A stretch of 64,000 nucleotides of DNA from Rhizophagus irregularis (lineage: Eukaryota; Glomeromycota; Glomeromycetes; Glomerales; Glomeraceae): contig NC_089444.1 in assembly GCF_026210795.1 (NCBI RefSeq), positions 4,082,501-4,146,500 of the forward strand, written 5' to 3'. Positions 8,771-19,911 of the stretch are shown one piece after another. Below the pieces are notes generated by a model that did no database searches, was not told the origin of the DNA, and was given only the letters and a program-made list of their open reading frames with translations. Every line of letters starts with the position of its first letter. Position 1 is the first letter of the stretch. The translations under genes and the position numbers were made by a program.

Positions 8771-9613
8771 ACGTAAGAAACTTTCACTTCATTTATTAAT
8801 TTTAGTTTCTATTTAAAAAAAGAAAATTACTTTCAATAAGTATATTTTTTAATTTTTTTTGTATAATAAATATAATAAATTATTTTTATTAAGAGTGAAT
8901 TTATTTACCGCACCCTGCGTTACAAAGCATCCTTCCTTTTTTGTAAATTATTTATGTCAATCTTTAGTTTATACGCCGCACCCCCCTTAAAATGGCAAAT
9001 GATAAACATAAAAATATATATAAATTTGTAACGCAGGGTGCGGTAAATACATTATTTCTTTTATTAAATTAACAAAATTTTGACAATAATTTTAAAAAAA
9101 TTTAATAGAAGATTTTTAATATTTTTTTTTTTTCGTAAATTGAAATTTTTAATGATCTACGTAAAAATGTCACTTGATTTATTAATTTGGGGGTTTTTTA
9201 TTTAAAAAGAAAATTATTTTCAATAGATATATTTTTTAATTTTTTTGTACAATAGATATAATAAATTATTTTTATTAAATTAACATAAAATTTTAAATGA
9301 TTTTAAAAAAAATTTAAATAAATGATCTTTAAATTTTATTTTTTTCGTAAGTAAATTGAAATGATGATCTACGTAAGAAATTTTTAAAATGTCACTTGAT
9401 TTATCAATTTTGTGGGTTTTTTTTAAAAAAAAATTACTTTACCGAATAAAGTATTTTTATTTTTTGTTATACAATATACAATAAATTATTATTAAATATT
9501 TACCATAGTATCAATAAACTATTATTAAATATTTACCATAGAATAACAACTATTTTAAATTAACCAATTAAAATTTAGATTTTTACGGCAATAAATTGAA
9601 TTTGATGATTTAC
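8771..9613 (+). repeat. Three diverged tandem units ending in TGATCTACGTAA
   Basis: Each unit contains CACTTGATTTAT-like sequence, an A-rich block, TTTTCAATA..TATATTTTTTAAT, ATAATAAATTATTTTTATTAA and a final TGATcTACGTAA (boundaries near 8771, 9149, 9370 and 9613). The first unit is interrupted by the MITE at 8904-9047. The Ty3 LTR was inserted at the ACGT of the unit boundary. No gene is visible here. Confidence 0.65.
8904..9047 (+). mobile_element. 144-bp MITE with 23-bp perfect TIRs and TA duplication
   Basis: The left arm TTTACCGCACCCTGCGTTAC at 8904 is matched exactly by the reverse complement at the right end (to 9047), flanked by TA on both sides. The interior repeats a CGCACCC motif. 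There is no coding capacity, so it depends on a transposase elsewhere, likely Tc1/mariner given the TA. Confidence 0.88.
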
Positions 9614-10083
9614 GTAAACAAAAGTTTCAATCTTATTCAATTATTATTTATCTATCAATTTTTTTGTTAATCTTTATGAAAAAACGTATCATACAGTATT
9701 ATTCAATATTTTTTTATTTTTTATTTAATAAAAAAAAATTATTTTATTTTATTTTATTTTTATTTATATAATAATTAAATGATGAAAAATTTACAAATAT
9801 TTTTTGTCATTTGAAAATTCATTAGCTAATCAACAAAATCCCAAAACAATTACTAATAAATTTATTATATATTTGTCTAATTTAACTTTTAAACAATTAA
9901 ACAAAATTTTATTATACATAAACATTTCACATATTAAAAAAATTCCCAAAAAAATTTCTCATAAAATTTAAATATTTTTACGTACAATAAAATAAAATTT
10001 CCCAACTATTTCAATAAAAAAAAACTTATATAAAGGCTATAAAAAAAAACGTTTGTGTTAATTTTTTTTTATCTATAACAAAA
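9614..10083 (+). other. AT-rich spacer upstream of the Helitron gene pair
   Basis: About 470 bases of A/T homopolymer-rich sequence with no gene or clear repeat. The 5' end of the Helitron and the promoter of the gene at 10084 must lie here or just upstream, but I cannot fix a terminus. Confidence 0.5.
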
Positions 10084-11177
10084 ATGCCAGCTCAACTTTC
10101 CACAATCTTATATATTTCAAATTATAAAGAATCTACTGCACCAAATTTCTTTATTGGTTCTGCAACTGGCATAACAAGATTAAATGAAAATGATTCAATA
10201 CAAACGTTTAACATAACTATTTTTTATCCAATTGATCCTTCAATACCATGTTATATTCCAAAACTAACAAATGGCCAAGTTCTATCAGTAAATAATTGTA
10301 AATTTTCATTGGGAAATAATAATGAAATTGATGTAAATATTTTTTCTTTTTTTTTAATCCACTTTTTATTTATTAAAAAACTAAATATTTAAAATATTTG
10401 TTATACATAAAAATAAATAGCTCATTATAACTGCAGCAAGAATTCTTGATATAAAACCAACTGATTTACCTGTTCATCCTATCTATATTACAGCAGTTGG
10501 GTTAGCAGCTGATGTTCCTATAATTTCTAACCATGGAGTAAAAATTGATTGTCTTATTAGTGATTATTTATCTAAGGATAAAATTGTTGAAATACCTATT
10601 ACAATTTTTCATCCCCTTGAATCCCGTCTTAAAAATCAAACCACAAACATAAGACGTGGATCTAGTCTATTTTTTTCAGGGGAAATAACTTTAGTTGACA
10701 ATAAATTATATCTTGAATTACATAATTTTTCTTTTTTAAAAGGTCAATCTCAAGTACCTTCTAATAAATCAACGTCTTTACCATGGTTAAATACTACAAC
10801 ATCTGAATTCTCAACAACACAAACAAACAATGCACACCTTATTCATCAAGAACAGAGAATACCAGAATTAACTAAACGTAATATTCAAAAGCCATTTGAA
10901 CCAAATAAAGTAATGAAATTAGCAGATATTGCTACTAATATACTTGATGATCAAAATGAAAATATTGAAAAAACTAATGATCATGATGATGACAGATCAT
11001 CTGAAAATGATAGTGATGTTACTAATGTTACACATGATGACAAAACGGTAATAAAAAATTTTAACTTTATTTAACATATATTTCAAAATTAATTACTAAT
11101 GATTATACCATTTTCAGCCAACTCGAGGAAAAAAAAGAGGCAGAAAACCTTCCCATTCAAAATGTAAATCCAAATAA
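10084..11177 (+). CDS. Three-exon gene of unknown function next to the Helitron, with AT-hook-like tail
   Basis: Exon 1 is 10084-10332, exon 2 10421-11047 and exon 3 11118-11177. The introns (88 and 70 nt) have GTAAAT...AATAG and GTAATA...TTTCAG borders and are both phase 0, giving about 311 residues. I do not recognise the family. The first 200 residues look beta-rich and globular (for example GEITLVDNKLYLELHNFSFL), compatible with an OB-fold single-strand-binding protein, but this is only a guess. An acidic Asp/Glu/Asn linker follows. The C-terminus is PTRGKKRGRKPSHSK, which resembles an AT-hook. It sits 620 bp upstream of the Helitron Rep ORF on the same strand, so it may be a Helitron-carried accessory gene. 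Exon 2 has no ATG near its start, which supports splicing. Confidence 0.6.
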
Positions 11178-11797
11178 AAATAATTTAATAATATATTATA
11201 ACATTTTAAAAAACATTATATTACTTTATATTCTATTATTTTTTATTCATCTATTCATAAAGAAATTTACTATTTTTCTATTAACTATAATACTTTTTTT
11301 TAATATTTTGTATATCTCTTATTATTGTTTTACGTTCAAATAAATAAAATTTCTATTTTATATAATAATTGTTAAATCATCTATTATTTACTATGTGTAC
11401 GACAATCATTAAATCATTTATTTTTTATGTGTGACAATCATTAAATCATTTATTATGTAACACTGATTAACAATATACATCTGTTACTTTATACAAATTA
11501 TAACACTAACCTATTTTAGTTAATATATTTGATAAACCAAAATTTGAAAAATATTATCACGAGATTATTAAAAAAATGTAGTCATAATAAAAGTGATAAA
11601 TTATAAAACAATCAATTATTATTAAATTGTATAAAGAATTATCAAAAATACGTAGCAGTATGGAAAAAAATTAGTCAAAATAAAGTAAATAAATAAAATG
11701 TTATAAATATTTAAATAAATCACTTTTTCATAAATTTTCTTTTACGAACAATTTATCATTATTTTACAATAAAAAAATAAAAAACCAACTTTTAATT
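11178..11797 (+). other. AT-rich intergenic stretch
   Basis: Nothing beyond A/T-rich sequence and a weak repeat of GACAATCATTAAATCATTTA near 11399-11455. It presumably holds the promoter of the Helitron ORF. Confidence 0.5.
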
Positions 11798-14700
11798 ATG
11801 TCTTATCATATTTTTCAACATTATATTTTTGATATTAATCTATCATCTCAACCACAATTAAATTATCAAGATGATTCTGAGAATATGCTAAGACAATTAC
11901 AAAATCAATTACAAGCTCTTCAAAATGGTAATATATTAAATACTTCATACACTTCAAGATTTTCTACCATTGATAACCAAAGGTACATACCAACCAATCC
12001 TTGGATACCAAGTCAAAAGTTTAATAAACTATTAAATACATTTGAAACAAATATATTAAATCAATTTATTTGTGCTCCTTGTGCATTTTGTGGACGCCTC
12101 ATGTATCCTGAAAAATGTGAATGGCTCCCTTATAATGAAAATTTTCCTTATCCCCTTTTACAAGCATATCCTGAAAAACCATTTGATTCACTATTAACAT
12201 TTCATTCTAGACCTCCAAATCGTATTGCTGTATGTTTATCTTGTAAAAAACCTTCAACTAGATATGCATTTCCTTTCCTTTACCCTGTTCCTAATGAAAT
12301 AAAAGCTGTACCTTTAGGCAGAAGAATGTATTTATCTCCAGTATTTATGCATTGTTCTTTAGGCAGAAATTCTGCAAACAGTGCTATATATTCAGAATAT
12401 AGAACCTTAACTGGTACAATGAATTTTTCAAAAAATACACGTTCTTTAATATTATATTCTGGAATGGTTGGCCCATATCTTGAAGATAACATGGATTTAA
12501 ATTCAAATAATACTTGGTTAGATAACACATTAGTTACAGCAGCAAACTGGTTAAAATTGCATAACCCCTTTTTAAGACCTTATTCACGTCTCTTAGATTT
12601 ACCTGGCACAGATATGGCAAATCCTTTCCCTAGAGCATTTCACATACCAAATGATAATTCAGCTCCACCATTTTTACATAATGATATTATAGTCCCAAAT
12701 ACTAATTTTAATAATGAAGTTCATAATGAGGACTTTCATTATACACATTTAATGGCAGGTTTTGTAAGAACACCTGAAAATACATTACTTCCTCTATCTG
12801 TGAATGATTCAAATTTAGAACCATTGTTATTTCCTGACCTTTTTCCTGATGGCAAAGGACATTATCATGATATTATATCTAATAACAATACAGTACGTGA
12901 AGAAACATATTCTAAGTACATTAAACAAAGAGTACTTAATATTGATTCCCGATTCAGACTTCATCATAAATGGTTAGCTTGGTCATACTTACAACTTGAA
13001 AAGATTCGAAATCACCAAAATAACCAAAGACTATGGAAACAAAAACAAACTGATAGAATACATCGCCCACCAACTGCTGCTGAACTTATTCAAAGATCCT
13101 CCTATACAAATGGACATATCATTAATGAATCTATAACTACAACATTACCTACTTTCATTCGTACTGGTGACACATACTTTCATGAAAAAGAATTACATGT
13201 AAATACAATGATATCAGAATATGGATTACCATCGCTATTTGTTACTCTTACCATGGCAGAAAGCCATTGGACGCACTTACATAAAATCCTAAGAGTAACA
13301 GACAATCATGATACAATTCCAACCAACAGACCATTGCACACTACATTACATTTTATTCATTGTTTACAACAATTAAAAAAACATGTTTGGAAAAGTCCTG
13401 AACATTCAAGATGGGCTGAATTGATTCACTTTTTTGAAAGAATTGAATTCCAAAATCGGGGTGCTGCACATATGCATGGCATATATTGGGTTTCAAAAAC
13501 TATACAACAAATGATTTCTGAAAATCTCATAAGATCTGATTTGCCAGATCCAAATACTGAATTTGATTTATATACAAAAGTAAAAAAACATCAAATCCAT
13601 GTCTGTAGTGCAAAATGTGGAGGTCAAGCTGCGCCTGGACATACTTGTAAAAAGGGATTTCCCCGCCCTTTCTCTTTGACTACATATTATGATGAAAATA
13701 CTCACAGGTATATATATAAATGTATTAAGCCTGAAGATCAATGGGTTGTTCCATATCATCCTGAAACTTTAATGATATGGGATGCCCATATGAACATTCA
13801 GTATGTAAGTTCACGTGGATTAGCTAGATATTTATCAAAATATATATCTAAATCTGAGCCAACTCACGTTTTTAATATAAAAGAAGGTGATAAATTCAGG
13901 GAACATATAATAGCTAGAAGGCTAGGTTCAATGGAATTAATGTTTCTGATATTAGGTGAAGTGATATGTAATTCTTCATGTGCTGTTGAATATCTCACAA
14001 CTGATCCACCTACAAGTAGGCAAAAAGCAATTCGTCCAATTTATTTAATTGATAATAATGATGATCCTTATTGGAAGGATCATATAGAAAAATATTTTAA
14101 TCGACCATTGGGAGATGAATTTAATAATTTAACATATCCAAATTATTTTAAACATTATGAAATAACAAAATCCCGACCAAAGACAACAATACGTCAAATT
14201 CACTCAGATTTATTAAATAATTTTGTTGTTAAAAGAACTACTCCCAGATTAGTTAGATTTCGTTATTTAAAATTACAAGATGGTGAATACTATTTTTATC
14301 AAAAATTATTGCTTGAACTTTCTTGTAGAAGTGAGGAAGAATTACTTAGCACATTTCAAACATATAGAGAACATTGGTTATTTCTCCATCCTGAATTACA
14401 TGAAACAATTCAAGAAATCACACAAGAGTATTTACGAACACAACAATTAAAATTAGATGCTCAATTCAGTCAAACATTAGACACATTATTAAATAATTTA
14501 CAAGATATCATTCCACCTTCAACTTCAGAACTAATTAATATACAACTTACTTCTTTACGAATCAATCCACCAATTCTTCCACAATGCTCTACTCTTAATC
14601 TTCCTAATGATCAACTACATGTACTTTCTACTATTAAAAACATTCTAGGTCCTAAAACACAAAGAAATAAATACCCATACTTTTTTATTACAGGACCTGG

Positions 14701-15911
14701 TGGAACAGGAAAGTCTTTTATTATTAATTTAATTGTTAATGATCTTAAAAATAAAAGATCAAAATACTTATTATTAGCCCCAACTGGTGTGGCGTCACAG
14801 AATATTGGAGGTCAGACAATCCATTCAGCATTGAGAATTCGTGAAATGCAAAATGGATTTCAAACCTTAGCATTTCATGATTATGAATTTTTCAAAAATT
14901 TGCAACAGATTGACACTTTAATCATAGATGAAATTTCAATGGTATCTGCCGCACTTCTTAGTTTTATTTCAGAAATGTTTTCTGTTATACAACAAACAAC
15001 AATTGCATTTGGAGGATTAAATGTAATTATAGTTGGAGATTTGGCACAATTACCTCCAGTAACTGGATTGCCTGTATACAAGTCATCAGAATGGAAATTG
15101 TTCTATCCATTATTCTTGAAAGAGCCACAACGTCAAGGTCAAGATCCACGATATTTCAATGCATTACAAGAGATTAGAATGGACAAAATGACTCTAAACA
15201 CTTGGAATTTCTTATATCAAAAAGCTGCAGAGTTTGACCAGAAATCACTTCACACAACACTTGATATAACAAATATTGTAGGATACAAAGAAACAGCAAA
15301 CCGAATTAATAATATGATTTGCAACATGCTTCCAATTAACCAAAATAAGTTTTTAATTAATTCCGCAGTTGACTTTATTAATGGTGAATCATATAATCCT
15401 GATGAATCAAAAAAATTATTTAAAACAAAACCAATTATCCTAATTATGTACGTTTACAACAAGGAATTCGAGTAATGTACCTCAAAAATGATTTAGCAGA
15501 GCATAAAATTTGTAATGGTACAATAGGTATAATAACTGATGTTGACTTGGAAAATTAGAAGTTAGAGTAGCATTTAGTGTAGTAGGTGGTATTGTGGATA
15601 TAATCATTAAAAGAGATACTGCAACATTTTTTGTTGATGGTAAACCTTCAAGTAGATGCCAATTTCCCCTACAAAATTCATATGCTCTTACCGTTCACAA
15701 AACACAGGGTTTAACCTTATATAAAGTATCCTTATTCTTAGATAATCAAATATTCTCAGCAGGTCAAGCATATGTCGCATTAAGTAGGTGTCCAAACTGG
15801 TCAAATGTTTATATTGCAGCTTTAAATCCTTCTGCATTTATTACAGATCAATCAATGATTGAAGAATATGAGCGACTAGAACAAATAGCATCAACTCCAT
15901 TACCTTTGTAA
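11798..15911 (+). pseudogene. Helitron Rep/PIF1-helicase with two frameshifts
   Basis: The first ORF (11798-15475, 1225 codons) has a CxxCxxC zinc motif near residue 91. The Rep HUH motif FQNRGAAHMHGIYW lies near residues 550-560. A Cys-rich stretch near 600 is followed by the two-tyrosine motif ARYLSKYISK near 676-682. A PIF1 helicase follows: Walker A GPGGTGKS near 966, Walker B IIDEIS near 1045 and GDLAQLPPV. The frame is then lost near 15440. A middle frame (QQGIRVMYLKNDLAEHK) runs to a stop near 15558, and a third frame to 15911 carries helicase motifs V (YALTVHKTQGLTL) and VI (GQAYVALSR). Two indels of net -1 each explain this. The protein would nick and roll the element by rolling-circle replication; this copy should be inactive unless the shifts are assembly errors. 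Confidence 0.9.
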
Positions 15912-16076
15912 ATGAATTCAATCATTGTTTTAATAAAAATTGATAACACCAAATTAAAACTAATATATAATTAATGCCCCATGTTATTTTTGTACCAAAA
16001 TATATACAAATCCTATCTCTCAAAAATTCCTCTTTTATAAAGGTTAAAATCGCTAAAAATACATAAAAAATTTTTT

Positions 16077-16103
16077 TCTGGGGGTGACCGAGTCACCCCC
16101 AGA
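16077..16103 (+). repeat. 12-bp stem hairpin, GTGAC-CGA-GTCAC type
   Basis: TCTGGGGGTGAC and its exact complement are separated by CGA. It is followed by ACCCCCTTCTTAG. It lies 170 bp after the Helitron ORF and may be an older or alternative Helitron end. Confidence 0.8.
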
Positions 16104-16296
16104 CCCCCTTCTTAGCCTTTTTTTTTTTTTTTTTATCATTTTTTATTTTTCACTTTTTATTTTATTTATTTCATTTTTATTTAATTTTCTTTCACTTCAC
16201 TTTTGATTTTATTATCATTATATCATATTTCAATTAAACAAATGATAATTGCACATTAAATTATCAGTAGATTATCAGCATTACTGGCAAGGTTGT

Positions 16297-16333
16297 CCAG
16301 GGACAGAGTCCCTGGTGTTAGACGCATTTCTAG
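16297..16333 (+). repeat. Hairpin plus CTAG, candidate Helitron 3' terminus
   Basis: The stem CCAGGGAC-AGA-GTCCCTGG (16297-16315) is followed by TGTTAGACGCATTT and CTAG at 16330-16333, then T. Position, strand and spacing fit a Helitron 3' end downstream of the Rep/helicase gene. Confidence 0.6.
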
Positions 16334-16355
16334 TTATTAATTATTATATATTTAA

Positions 16356-17127
16356 CTGTCATATCCGCCGATCTGTGAAATTAACAAAATTCGTCTAAAT
16401 TAAGGAATTTGACAATAATTTAATAAAAATTAGGTAAATTAAGTTTTGCAAAAATGATCACACTTGTGCTACATGATCATATGACAGATATTAAGAAATT
16501 ACTTCAACAAAAAGTAGCGTTAAAAAAATTTTTTTCTTTCGTAAACTTCCTATTAAACTCCCCATCAACTCCCCCATCAACTTTTCAAACAGTTTTTACA
16601 TCAAGTAAGTTGAGAATTTTTGCAAGTATATTTGTAATTATTTTATATTAGATACAACTTGGAGTTGTTTTTTTATTTTTTTTTTTATAAAATTTATTTA
16701 GAAAGCAAAATTATTCAAAAAAAATCTTTTCAATAAATAAATAACTCTAAATATTTATAACGATGTTTTAGCGAATTTAGATTATGTATTGATTAGTTGT
16801 TTAATTAAAATCTATTTGATATTTATTATTACAGTATTAATTATTTTTCAGTTAATTTTTTTTCGTTAAATCATTAAATATTCTGAATTTTGTAAAGTTT
16901 TCTTTTGTTTTTTCTAATAAACTAACTTTATAATATTTTTTTCCTTTTTTTTCTAGAAACTCCTTCTACTGGTTTTGGGTTAAAGAGGTAAATATTTTGG
17001 GAGAGGTCTTAAAAGTTTTTTTATATATTTTTTGACATTTTTTCTTATGTAGGAACGGGTTTTGATCGATTTTAATCGGTACTGCGCCACATAACTGATG
17101 AGCAAATTCTGCAAATCGGCGGATATG
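16356..17127 (+). mobile_element. Non-autonomous TIR element flanked by TTAA
   Basis: CATATCCGCCGAT at 16360-16372 is matched by its exact reverse complement at 17115-17127, and similarity continues for about 10 more bases. TTAA occurs just outside both ends (16352-16355 and 17128-17131), with four extra bases on the left. TTAA duplication is typical of the piggyBac superfamily. The interior has no credible transposase; a 65-codon ORF at 16454 looks like chance. Confidence 0.6.
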
Positions 17128-17320
17128 TTAATAGAATAAAACTCCTTTAAAGAGATCTTCTATCAAAATGAATCACCCATTAAAGAAACCTGTGAATTAT
17201 CAATTGCAATCACTTAATGACAATGGGATCAGCTATAAAAATAGATCATCCATTAAAGAGACTCATTCTTGAGACCAGTCTTCATGGTCTTCAGTTTGAG
17301 ATTTGAGGACCAGTTCAGAA

Positions 17321-17839
17321 TAGAGGCCTGCATTGACCCTATTTTACAACCCGACCTGGACTTAATATATTAAAAACCTGATCCAGACATGACTAAAGAT
17401 GGCAATGGTTGGTTATGGTCAGTTATGGTCAGTTATAATTGGTTGTAATAATTTAAATGATCAGTTATGGTCAGTTGAAAATTGTCGGTTAAATGGTTGG
17501 TCAAATGGTCAGTTAAATGGCAGTTAAACGAGTTAATTAAACAGTCAGTTAAATGTTTATGATCATAACCGTTGCCATCCCTAGACCGGATCCAGACTAT
17601 TATTATATCATTTTGTTGTAAAAACAAAAAAATTGGCCAACTTTATTTTGGCCAGTTTAATTTCGGCCAGAATTAAGACGATTTTGGCTAGAATTATGAA
17701 AATCCAGGTTTAACGAAAATCATGTGCTGGCCCGGACCCAGCCTGGGTGAATTTTAAAGAAATTTTGTTGGCCCAAATCAGGATCCAGGTCCAGGCCAGG
17801 TTAGGGTTTCCAGGTTCTGGTCCCACTTGCAGACCTCTA
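17321..17839 (+). mobile_element. Degenerate hAT-like MITE
   Basis: The left end TAGAGGCCTGCATTGACCC and the reverse complement of the right end TAGAGGTCTGCAAGTGGGAC are similar. The 8-bp flanks GTTCAGAA and GTCCAGAC match at 6 of 8 positions. It contains another TIR element at 17394-17583. Confidence 0.45.
17394..17583 (+). mobile_element. MITE built on TGGTCAGTTA repeats
   Basis: The ends TAAAGATGGCAATGG and (reverse complement) TAGGGATGGCAACGG form TIRs. The interior is a short-period array of (A/T)GGTCAGTTA units, about ten diverged copies. No coding potential. Confidence 0.5.
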
Positions 17840-19032
17840 GTCCAGACTGCAGGACTGGGACCAATTATATAATATTATTATCTAATATAAAAATGATAAA
17901 TTATATATTATTAATAAAGTTTTCATTTTGAAATACAAATATTTCAAATTTTGGTATTTTGTAATCAATATCATTTAATTTCTCATTGATGCTTTAAAAA
18001 TGTTGAAGTATAAGAATAAAAATTTTTCATATATGCAATTATTATGTGTTATATGATTATTTTTATTTTTTTATTTTCATTACAATTTTTTTTTTCATAT
18101 TTCAACAGTTGTATAAGGATTTAAAATTCTATCCAGTATTTTTACTCTTAAACTTCATTTTAGATTTTATTTGGGCTATACTTAATTTATAATGAAAACA
18201 ATGATAATAAATAATAAATTAATGTCATAATTTTTAGTGCAACCTGCATTTCATTATCAATCCAAGAATACCACTGTTATACTGTAAATAAGATAATTTA
18301 AAAACTTTAAGGTTGGTCAAAAGACTGGACTGGTCTGGACCTAGCTGAAAGACCAGTCTTTTTGGGACCAGACCAGACCAGACTAATCCAACCCTATCTA
18401 CTGAATCATTCAATGACAAGAGACCTGTTATAGAAATAGTTCATCAGAATCACCTATTATAATTGATTAATTAAACAAGTCTTTGCAGAAACTACTGAAG
18501 AAAATAATTCATGAATTCGTTATTCAATAAGACTGTGCCGAAATTTGAGAATTGTTAGAACTAAGATCATTAAAATAACTAATGTAACCAAATATACAAT
18601 TGCATCAAGGCATTTATTTGGCTGTTTAAATAATCGTGATTAGATAACTCACTTTATTTTACATGTCAGGTTAAATGATGTTTAGTATAATCATTTACAA
18701 TTAACATTTATGCATCTTAAAAATATCAAGAAATTGCTCAATTACAAACTGATTTATTTATGTAAATAAAAATTACAAATACTCCATAATCAGTGTTAAA
18801 CAATAACTAACTATAATTAAATATGATTCCTATATATTTATATATTCCAAAAAATTATCAATAATATTGCAAGTATAATTATGAAGAAAAAAGGCTGATT
18901 ACTTATAGAATATTAAAGGGCAAGCATAAATGCATGTTATTATTAAATAAACTTTGTGGAAGACAAAAAAAATATTAAAGTTACTAGTTAAACTTCTGAC
19001 GGTATTTTAAGTTTCATCATGGTAAGATATCA
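17840..19032 (+). other. Intergenic AT-rich stretch with an inverted repeat
   Basis: Mostly featureless A/T-rich sequence downstream of the kinase gene. At 18311-18392 a GACTGG/CCAGTC-rich inverted repeat (AAAGACTGGACTGGTCTGG against CCAGACCAGACCAGAC) marks a decayed MITE-like sequence. No gene seen. Confidence 0.5.
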
Positions 19033-19911
19033 TCAATCAGCAATAATTGCACAACTTAAACATTCAGAATTATTATTATCATACTTAGGAAGATCTTTTG
19101 TAAAAGGGTTAAGTAATCGAGATGTATAAATAGCTCCTGGATGTTGTTTGTTTTCCTTAAAAGAAGAGAGATGTAATTTTCTGTAAGCTTCTGCTTCTTT
19201 AAATTGCTTTCTAATTTCAGTTGCATTTAAATTGCCTTTTTTATATGAGCTATAAAAATCATAAAATGACTTAATCTCAATATTTAATTCAGTAGCATTT
19301 GGTCTATTATCTGGATTTGAATCCCAACATCTTTTCATTAAGTCAATATAACATTTTGGTACTTCCAGCTCATTTATTTCAGGTCTAATTCCATTGCATA
19401 TCTCTAATGTTAAATGATGGTCATGTGCACAATCGTCAAAAGGTTGCTTTCCAGTTGCTGTAAAATACATAATCATACCAAAGCTATATATATCTGCTGC
19501 TTGACTATAAGGTTTTCTTCTTAATACTTCAGGCGCTATATAAGGGATAACTCCATAAGTTTTTATATCACTTGTGCTATTCACATCTTCACATAATCCC
19601 ATATCTGATATAAATAATGATTTCCTATTAAGATTATTTAAGTTTTTTGTTAAAAACAATATGTTCCCTGTATGAAAATCATGATGAACCTTCTGTTTTT
19701 TATGAATTCCTTTGAGACCTTCAATGATACTAAGTAGTGTTTGTATTTTATTTCTCCAATTAAAATCTTTGTAATTTATGCTTATCCAATTATTATAACT
19801 TCCGCCATCTGCATATTCAACAACTATAATATAATCTTTTGTATTTGGATTCTGAGATATTCCATATACATTAAGAATATCATCTATTTTACTAATTGAA
19901 TATGCTCTAAC
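19033..19911 (-). CDS. Kinase exon 9: C-lobe and tail
   Basis: 292 residues. It starts VRAYSISKIDD (end of helix C), then GISQNP...VVEYADGGSYNNW (beta4, beta5, hinge). The catalytic loop is VHHDFHTGNIL: HRD is HHD, but the catalytic Asp and metal-binding Asn are kept. The DFG position is DMG in FISDMGLCE, and APE is intact in YIAPEVLRR. The subdomain IX motif DIYSFGMIMYF and the RCWDSNPDNRP motif follow, then a tail of about 75 residues. The pattern is TKL-like. The changes in HRD and DFG are conservative enough that activity is possible, but not certain. Confidence 0.88.
   Translation of the reverse strand, partial: VRAYSISKIDDILNVYGISQNPNTKDYIIVVEYADGGSYNNWISINYKDFNWRNKIQTLLSIIEGLKGIHKKQKVHHDFHTGNILFLTKNLNNLNRKSLFISDMGLCEDVNSTSDIKTYGVIPYIAPEVLRRKPYSQAADIYSFGMIMYFTATGKQPFDDCAHDHHLTLEICNGIRPEINELEVPKCYIDLMKRCWDSNPDNRPNATELNIEIKSFYDFYSSYKKGNLNATEIRKQFKEAEAYRKLHLSSFKENKQHPGAIYTSRLLNPFTKDLPKYDNNNSECLSCAIIAD

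Larger units (their letters stand above)
10084..16333 (+). mobile_element. Helitron (5' end not determined)
   Basis: The coding part is the Rep/helicase ORF. A candidate 3' end is the hairpin at 16297-16315 followed 14 nt later by CTAG at 16330-16333 and then T, which fits the established Helitron terminus (hairpin, then CTRR, insertion before T). The start given is only the first gene, since the 5' TC end could not be placed. Confidence 0.6.

Noticed and set aside
16454-16651. 65-codon ORF inside the TTAA-flanked element
   Set aside because: Short, in AT-rich noncoding MITE sequence, no motif.
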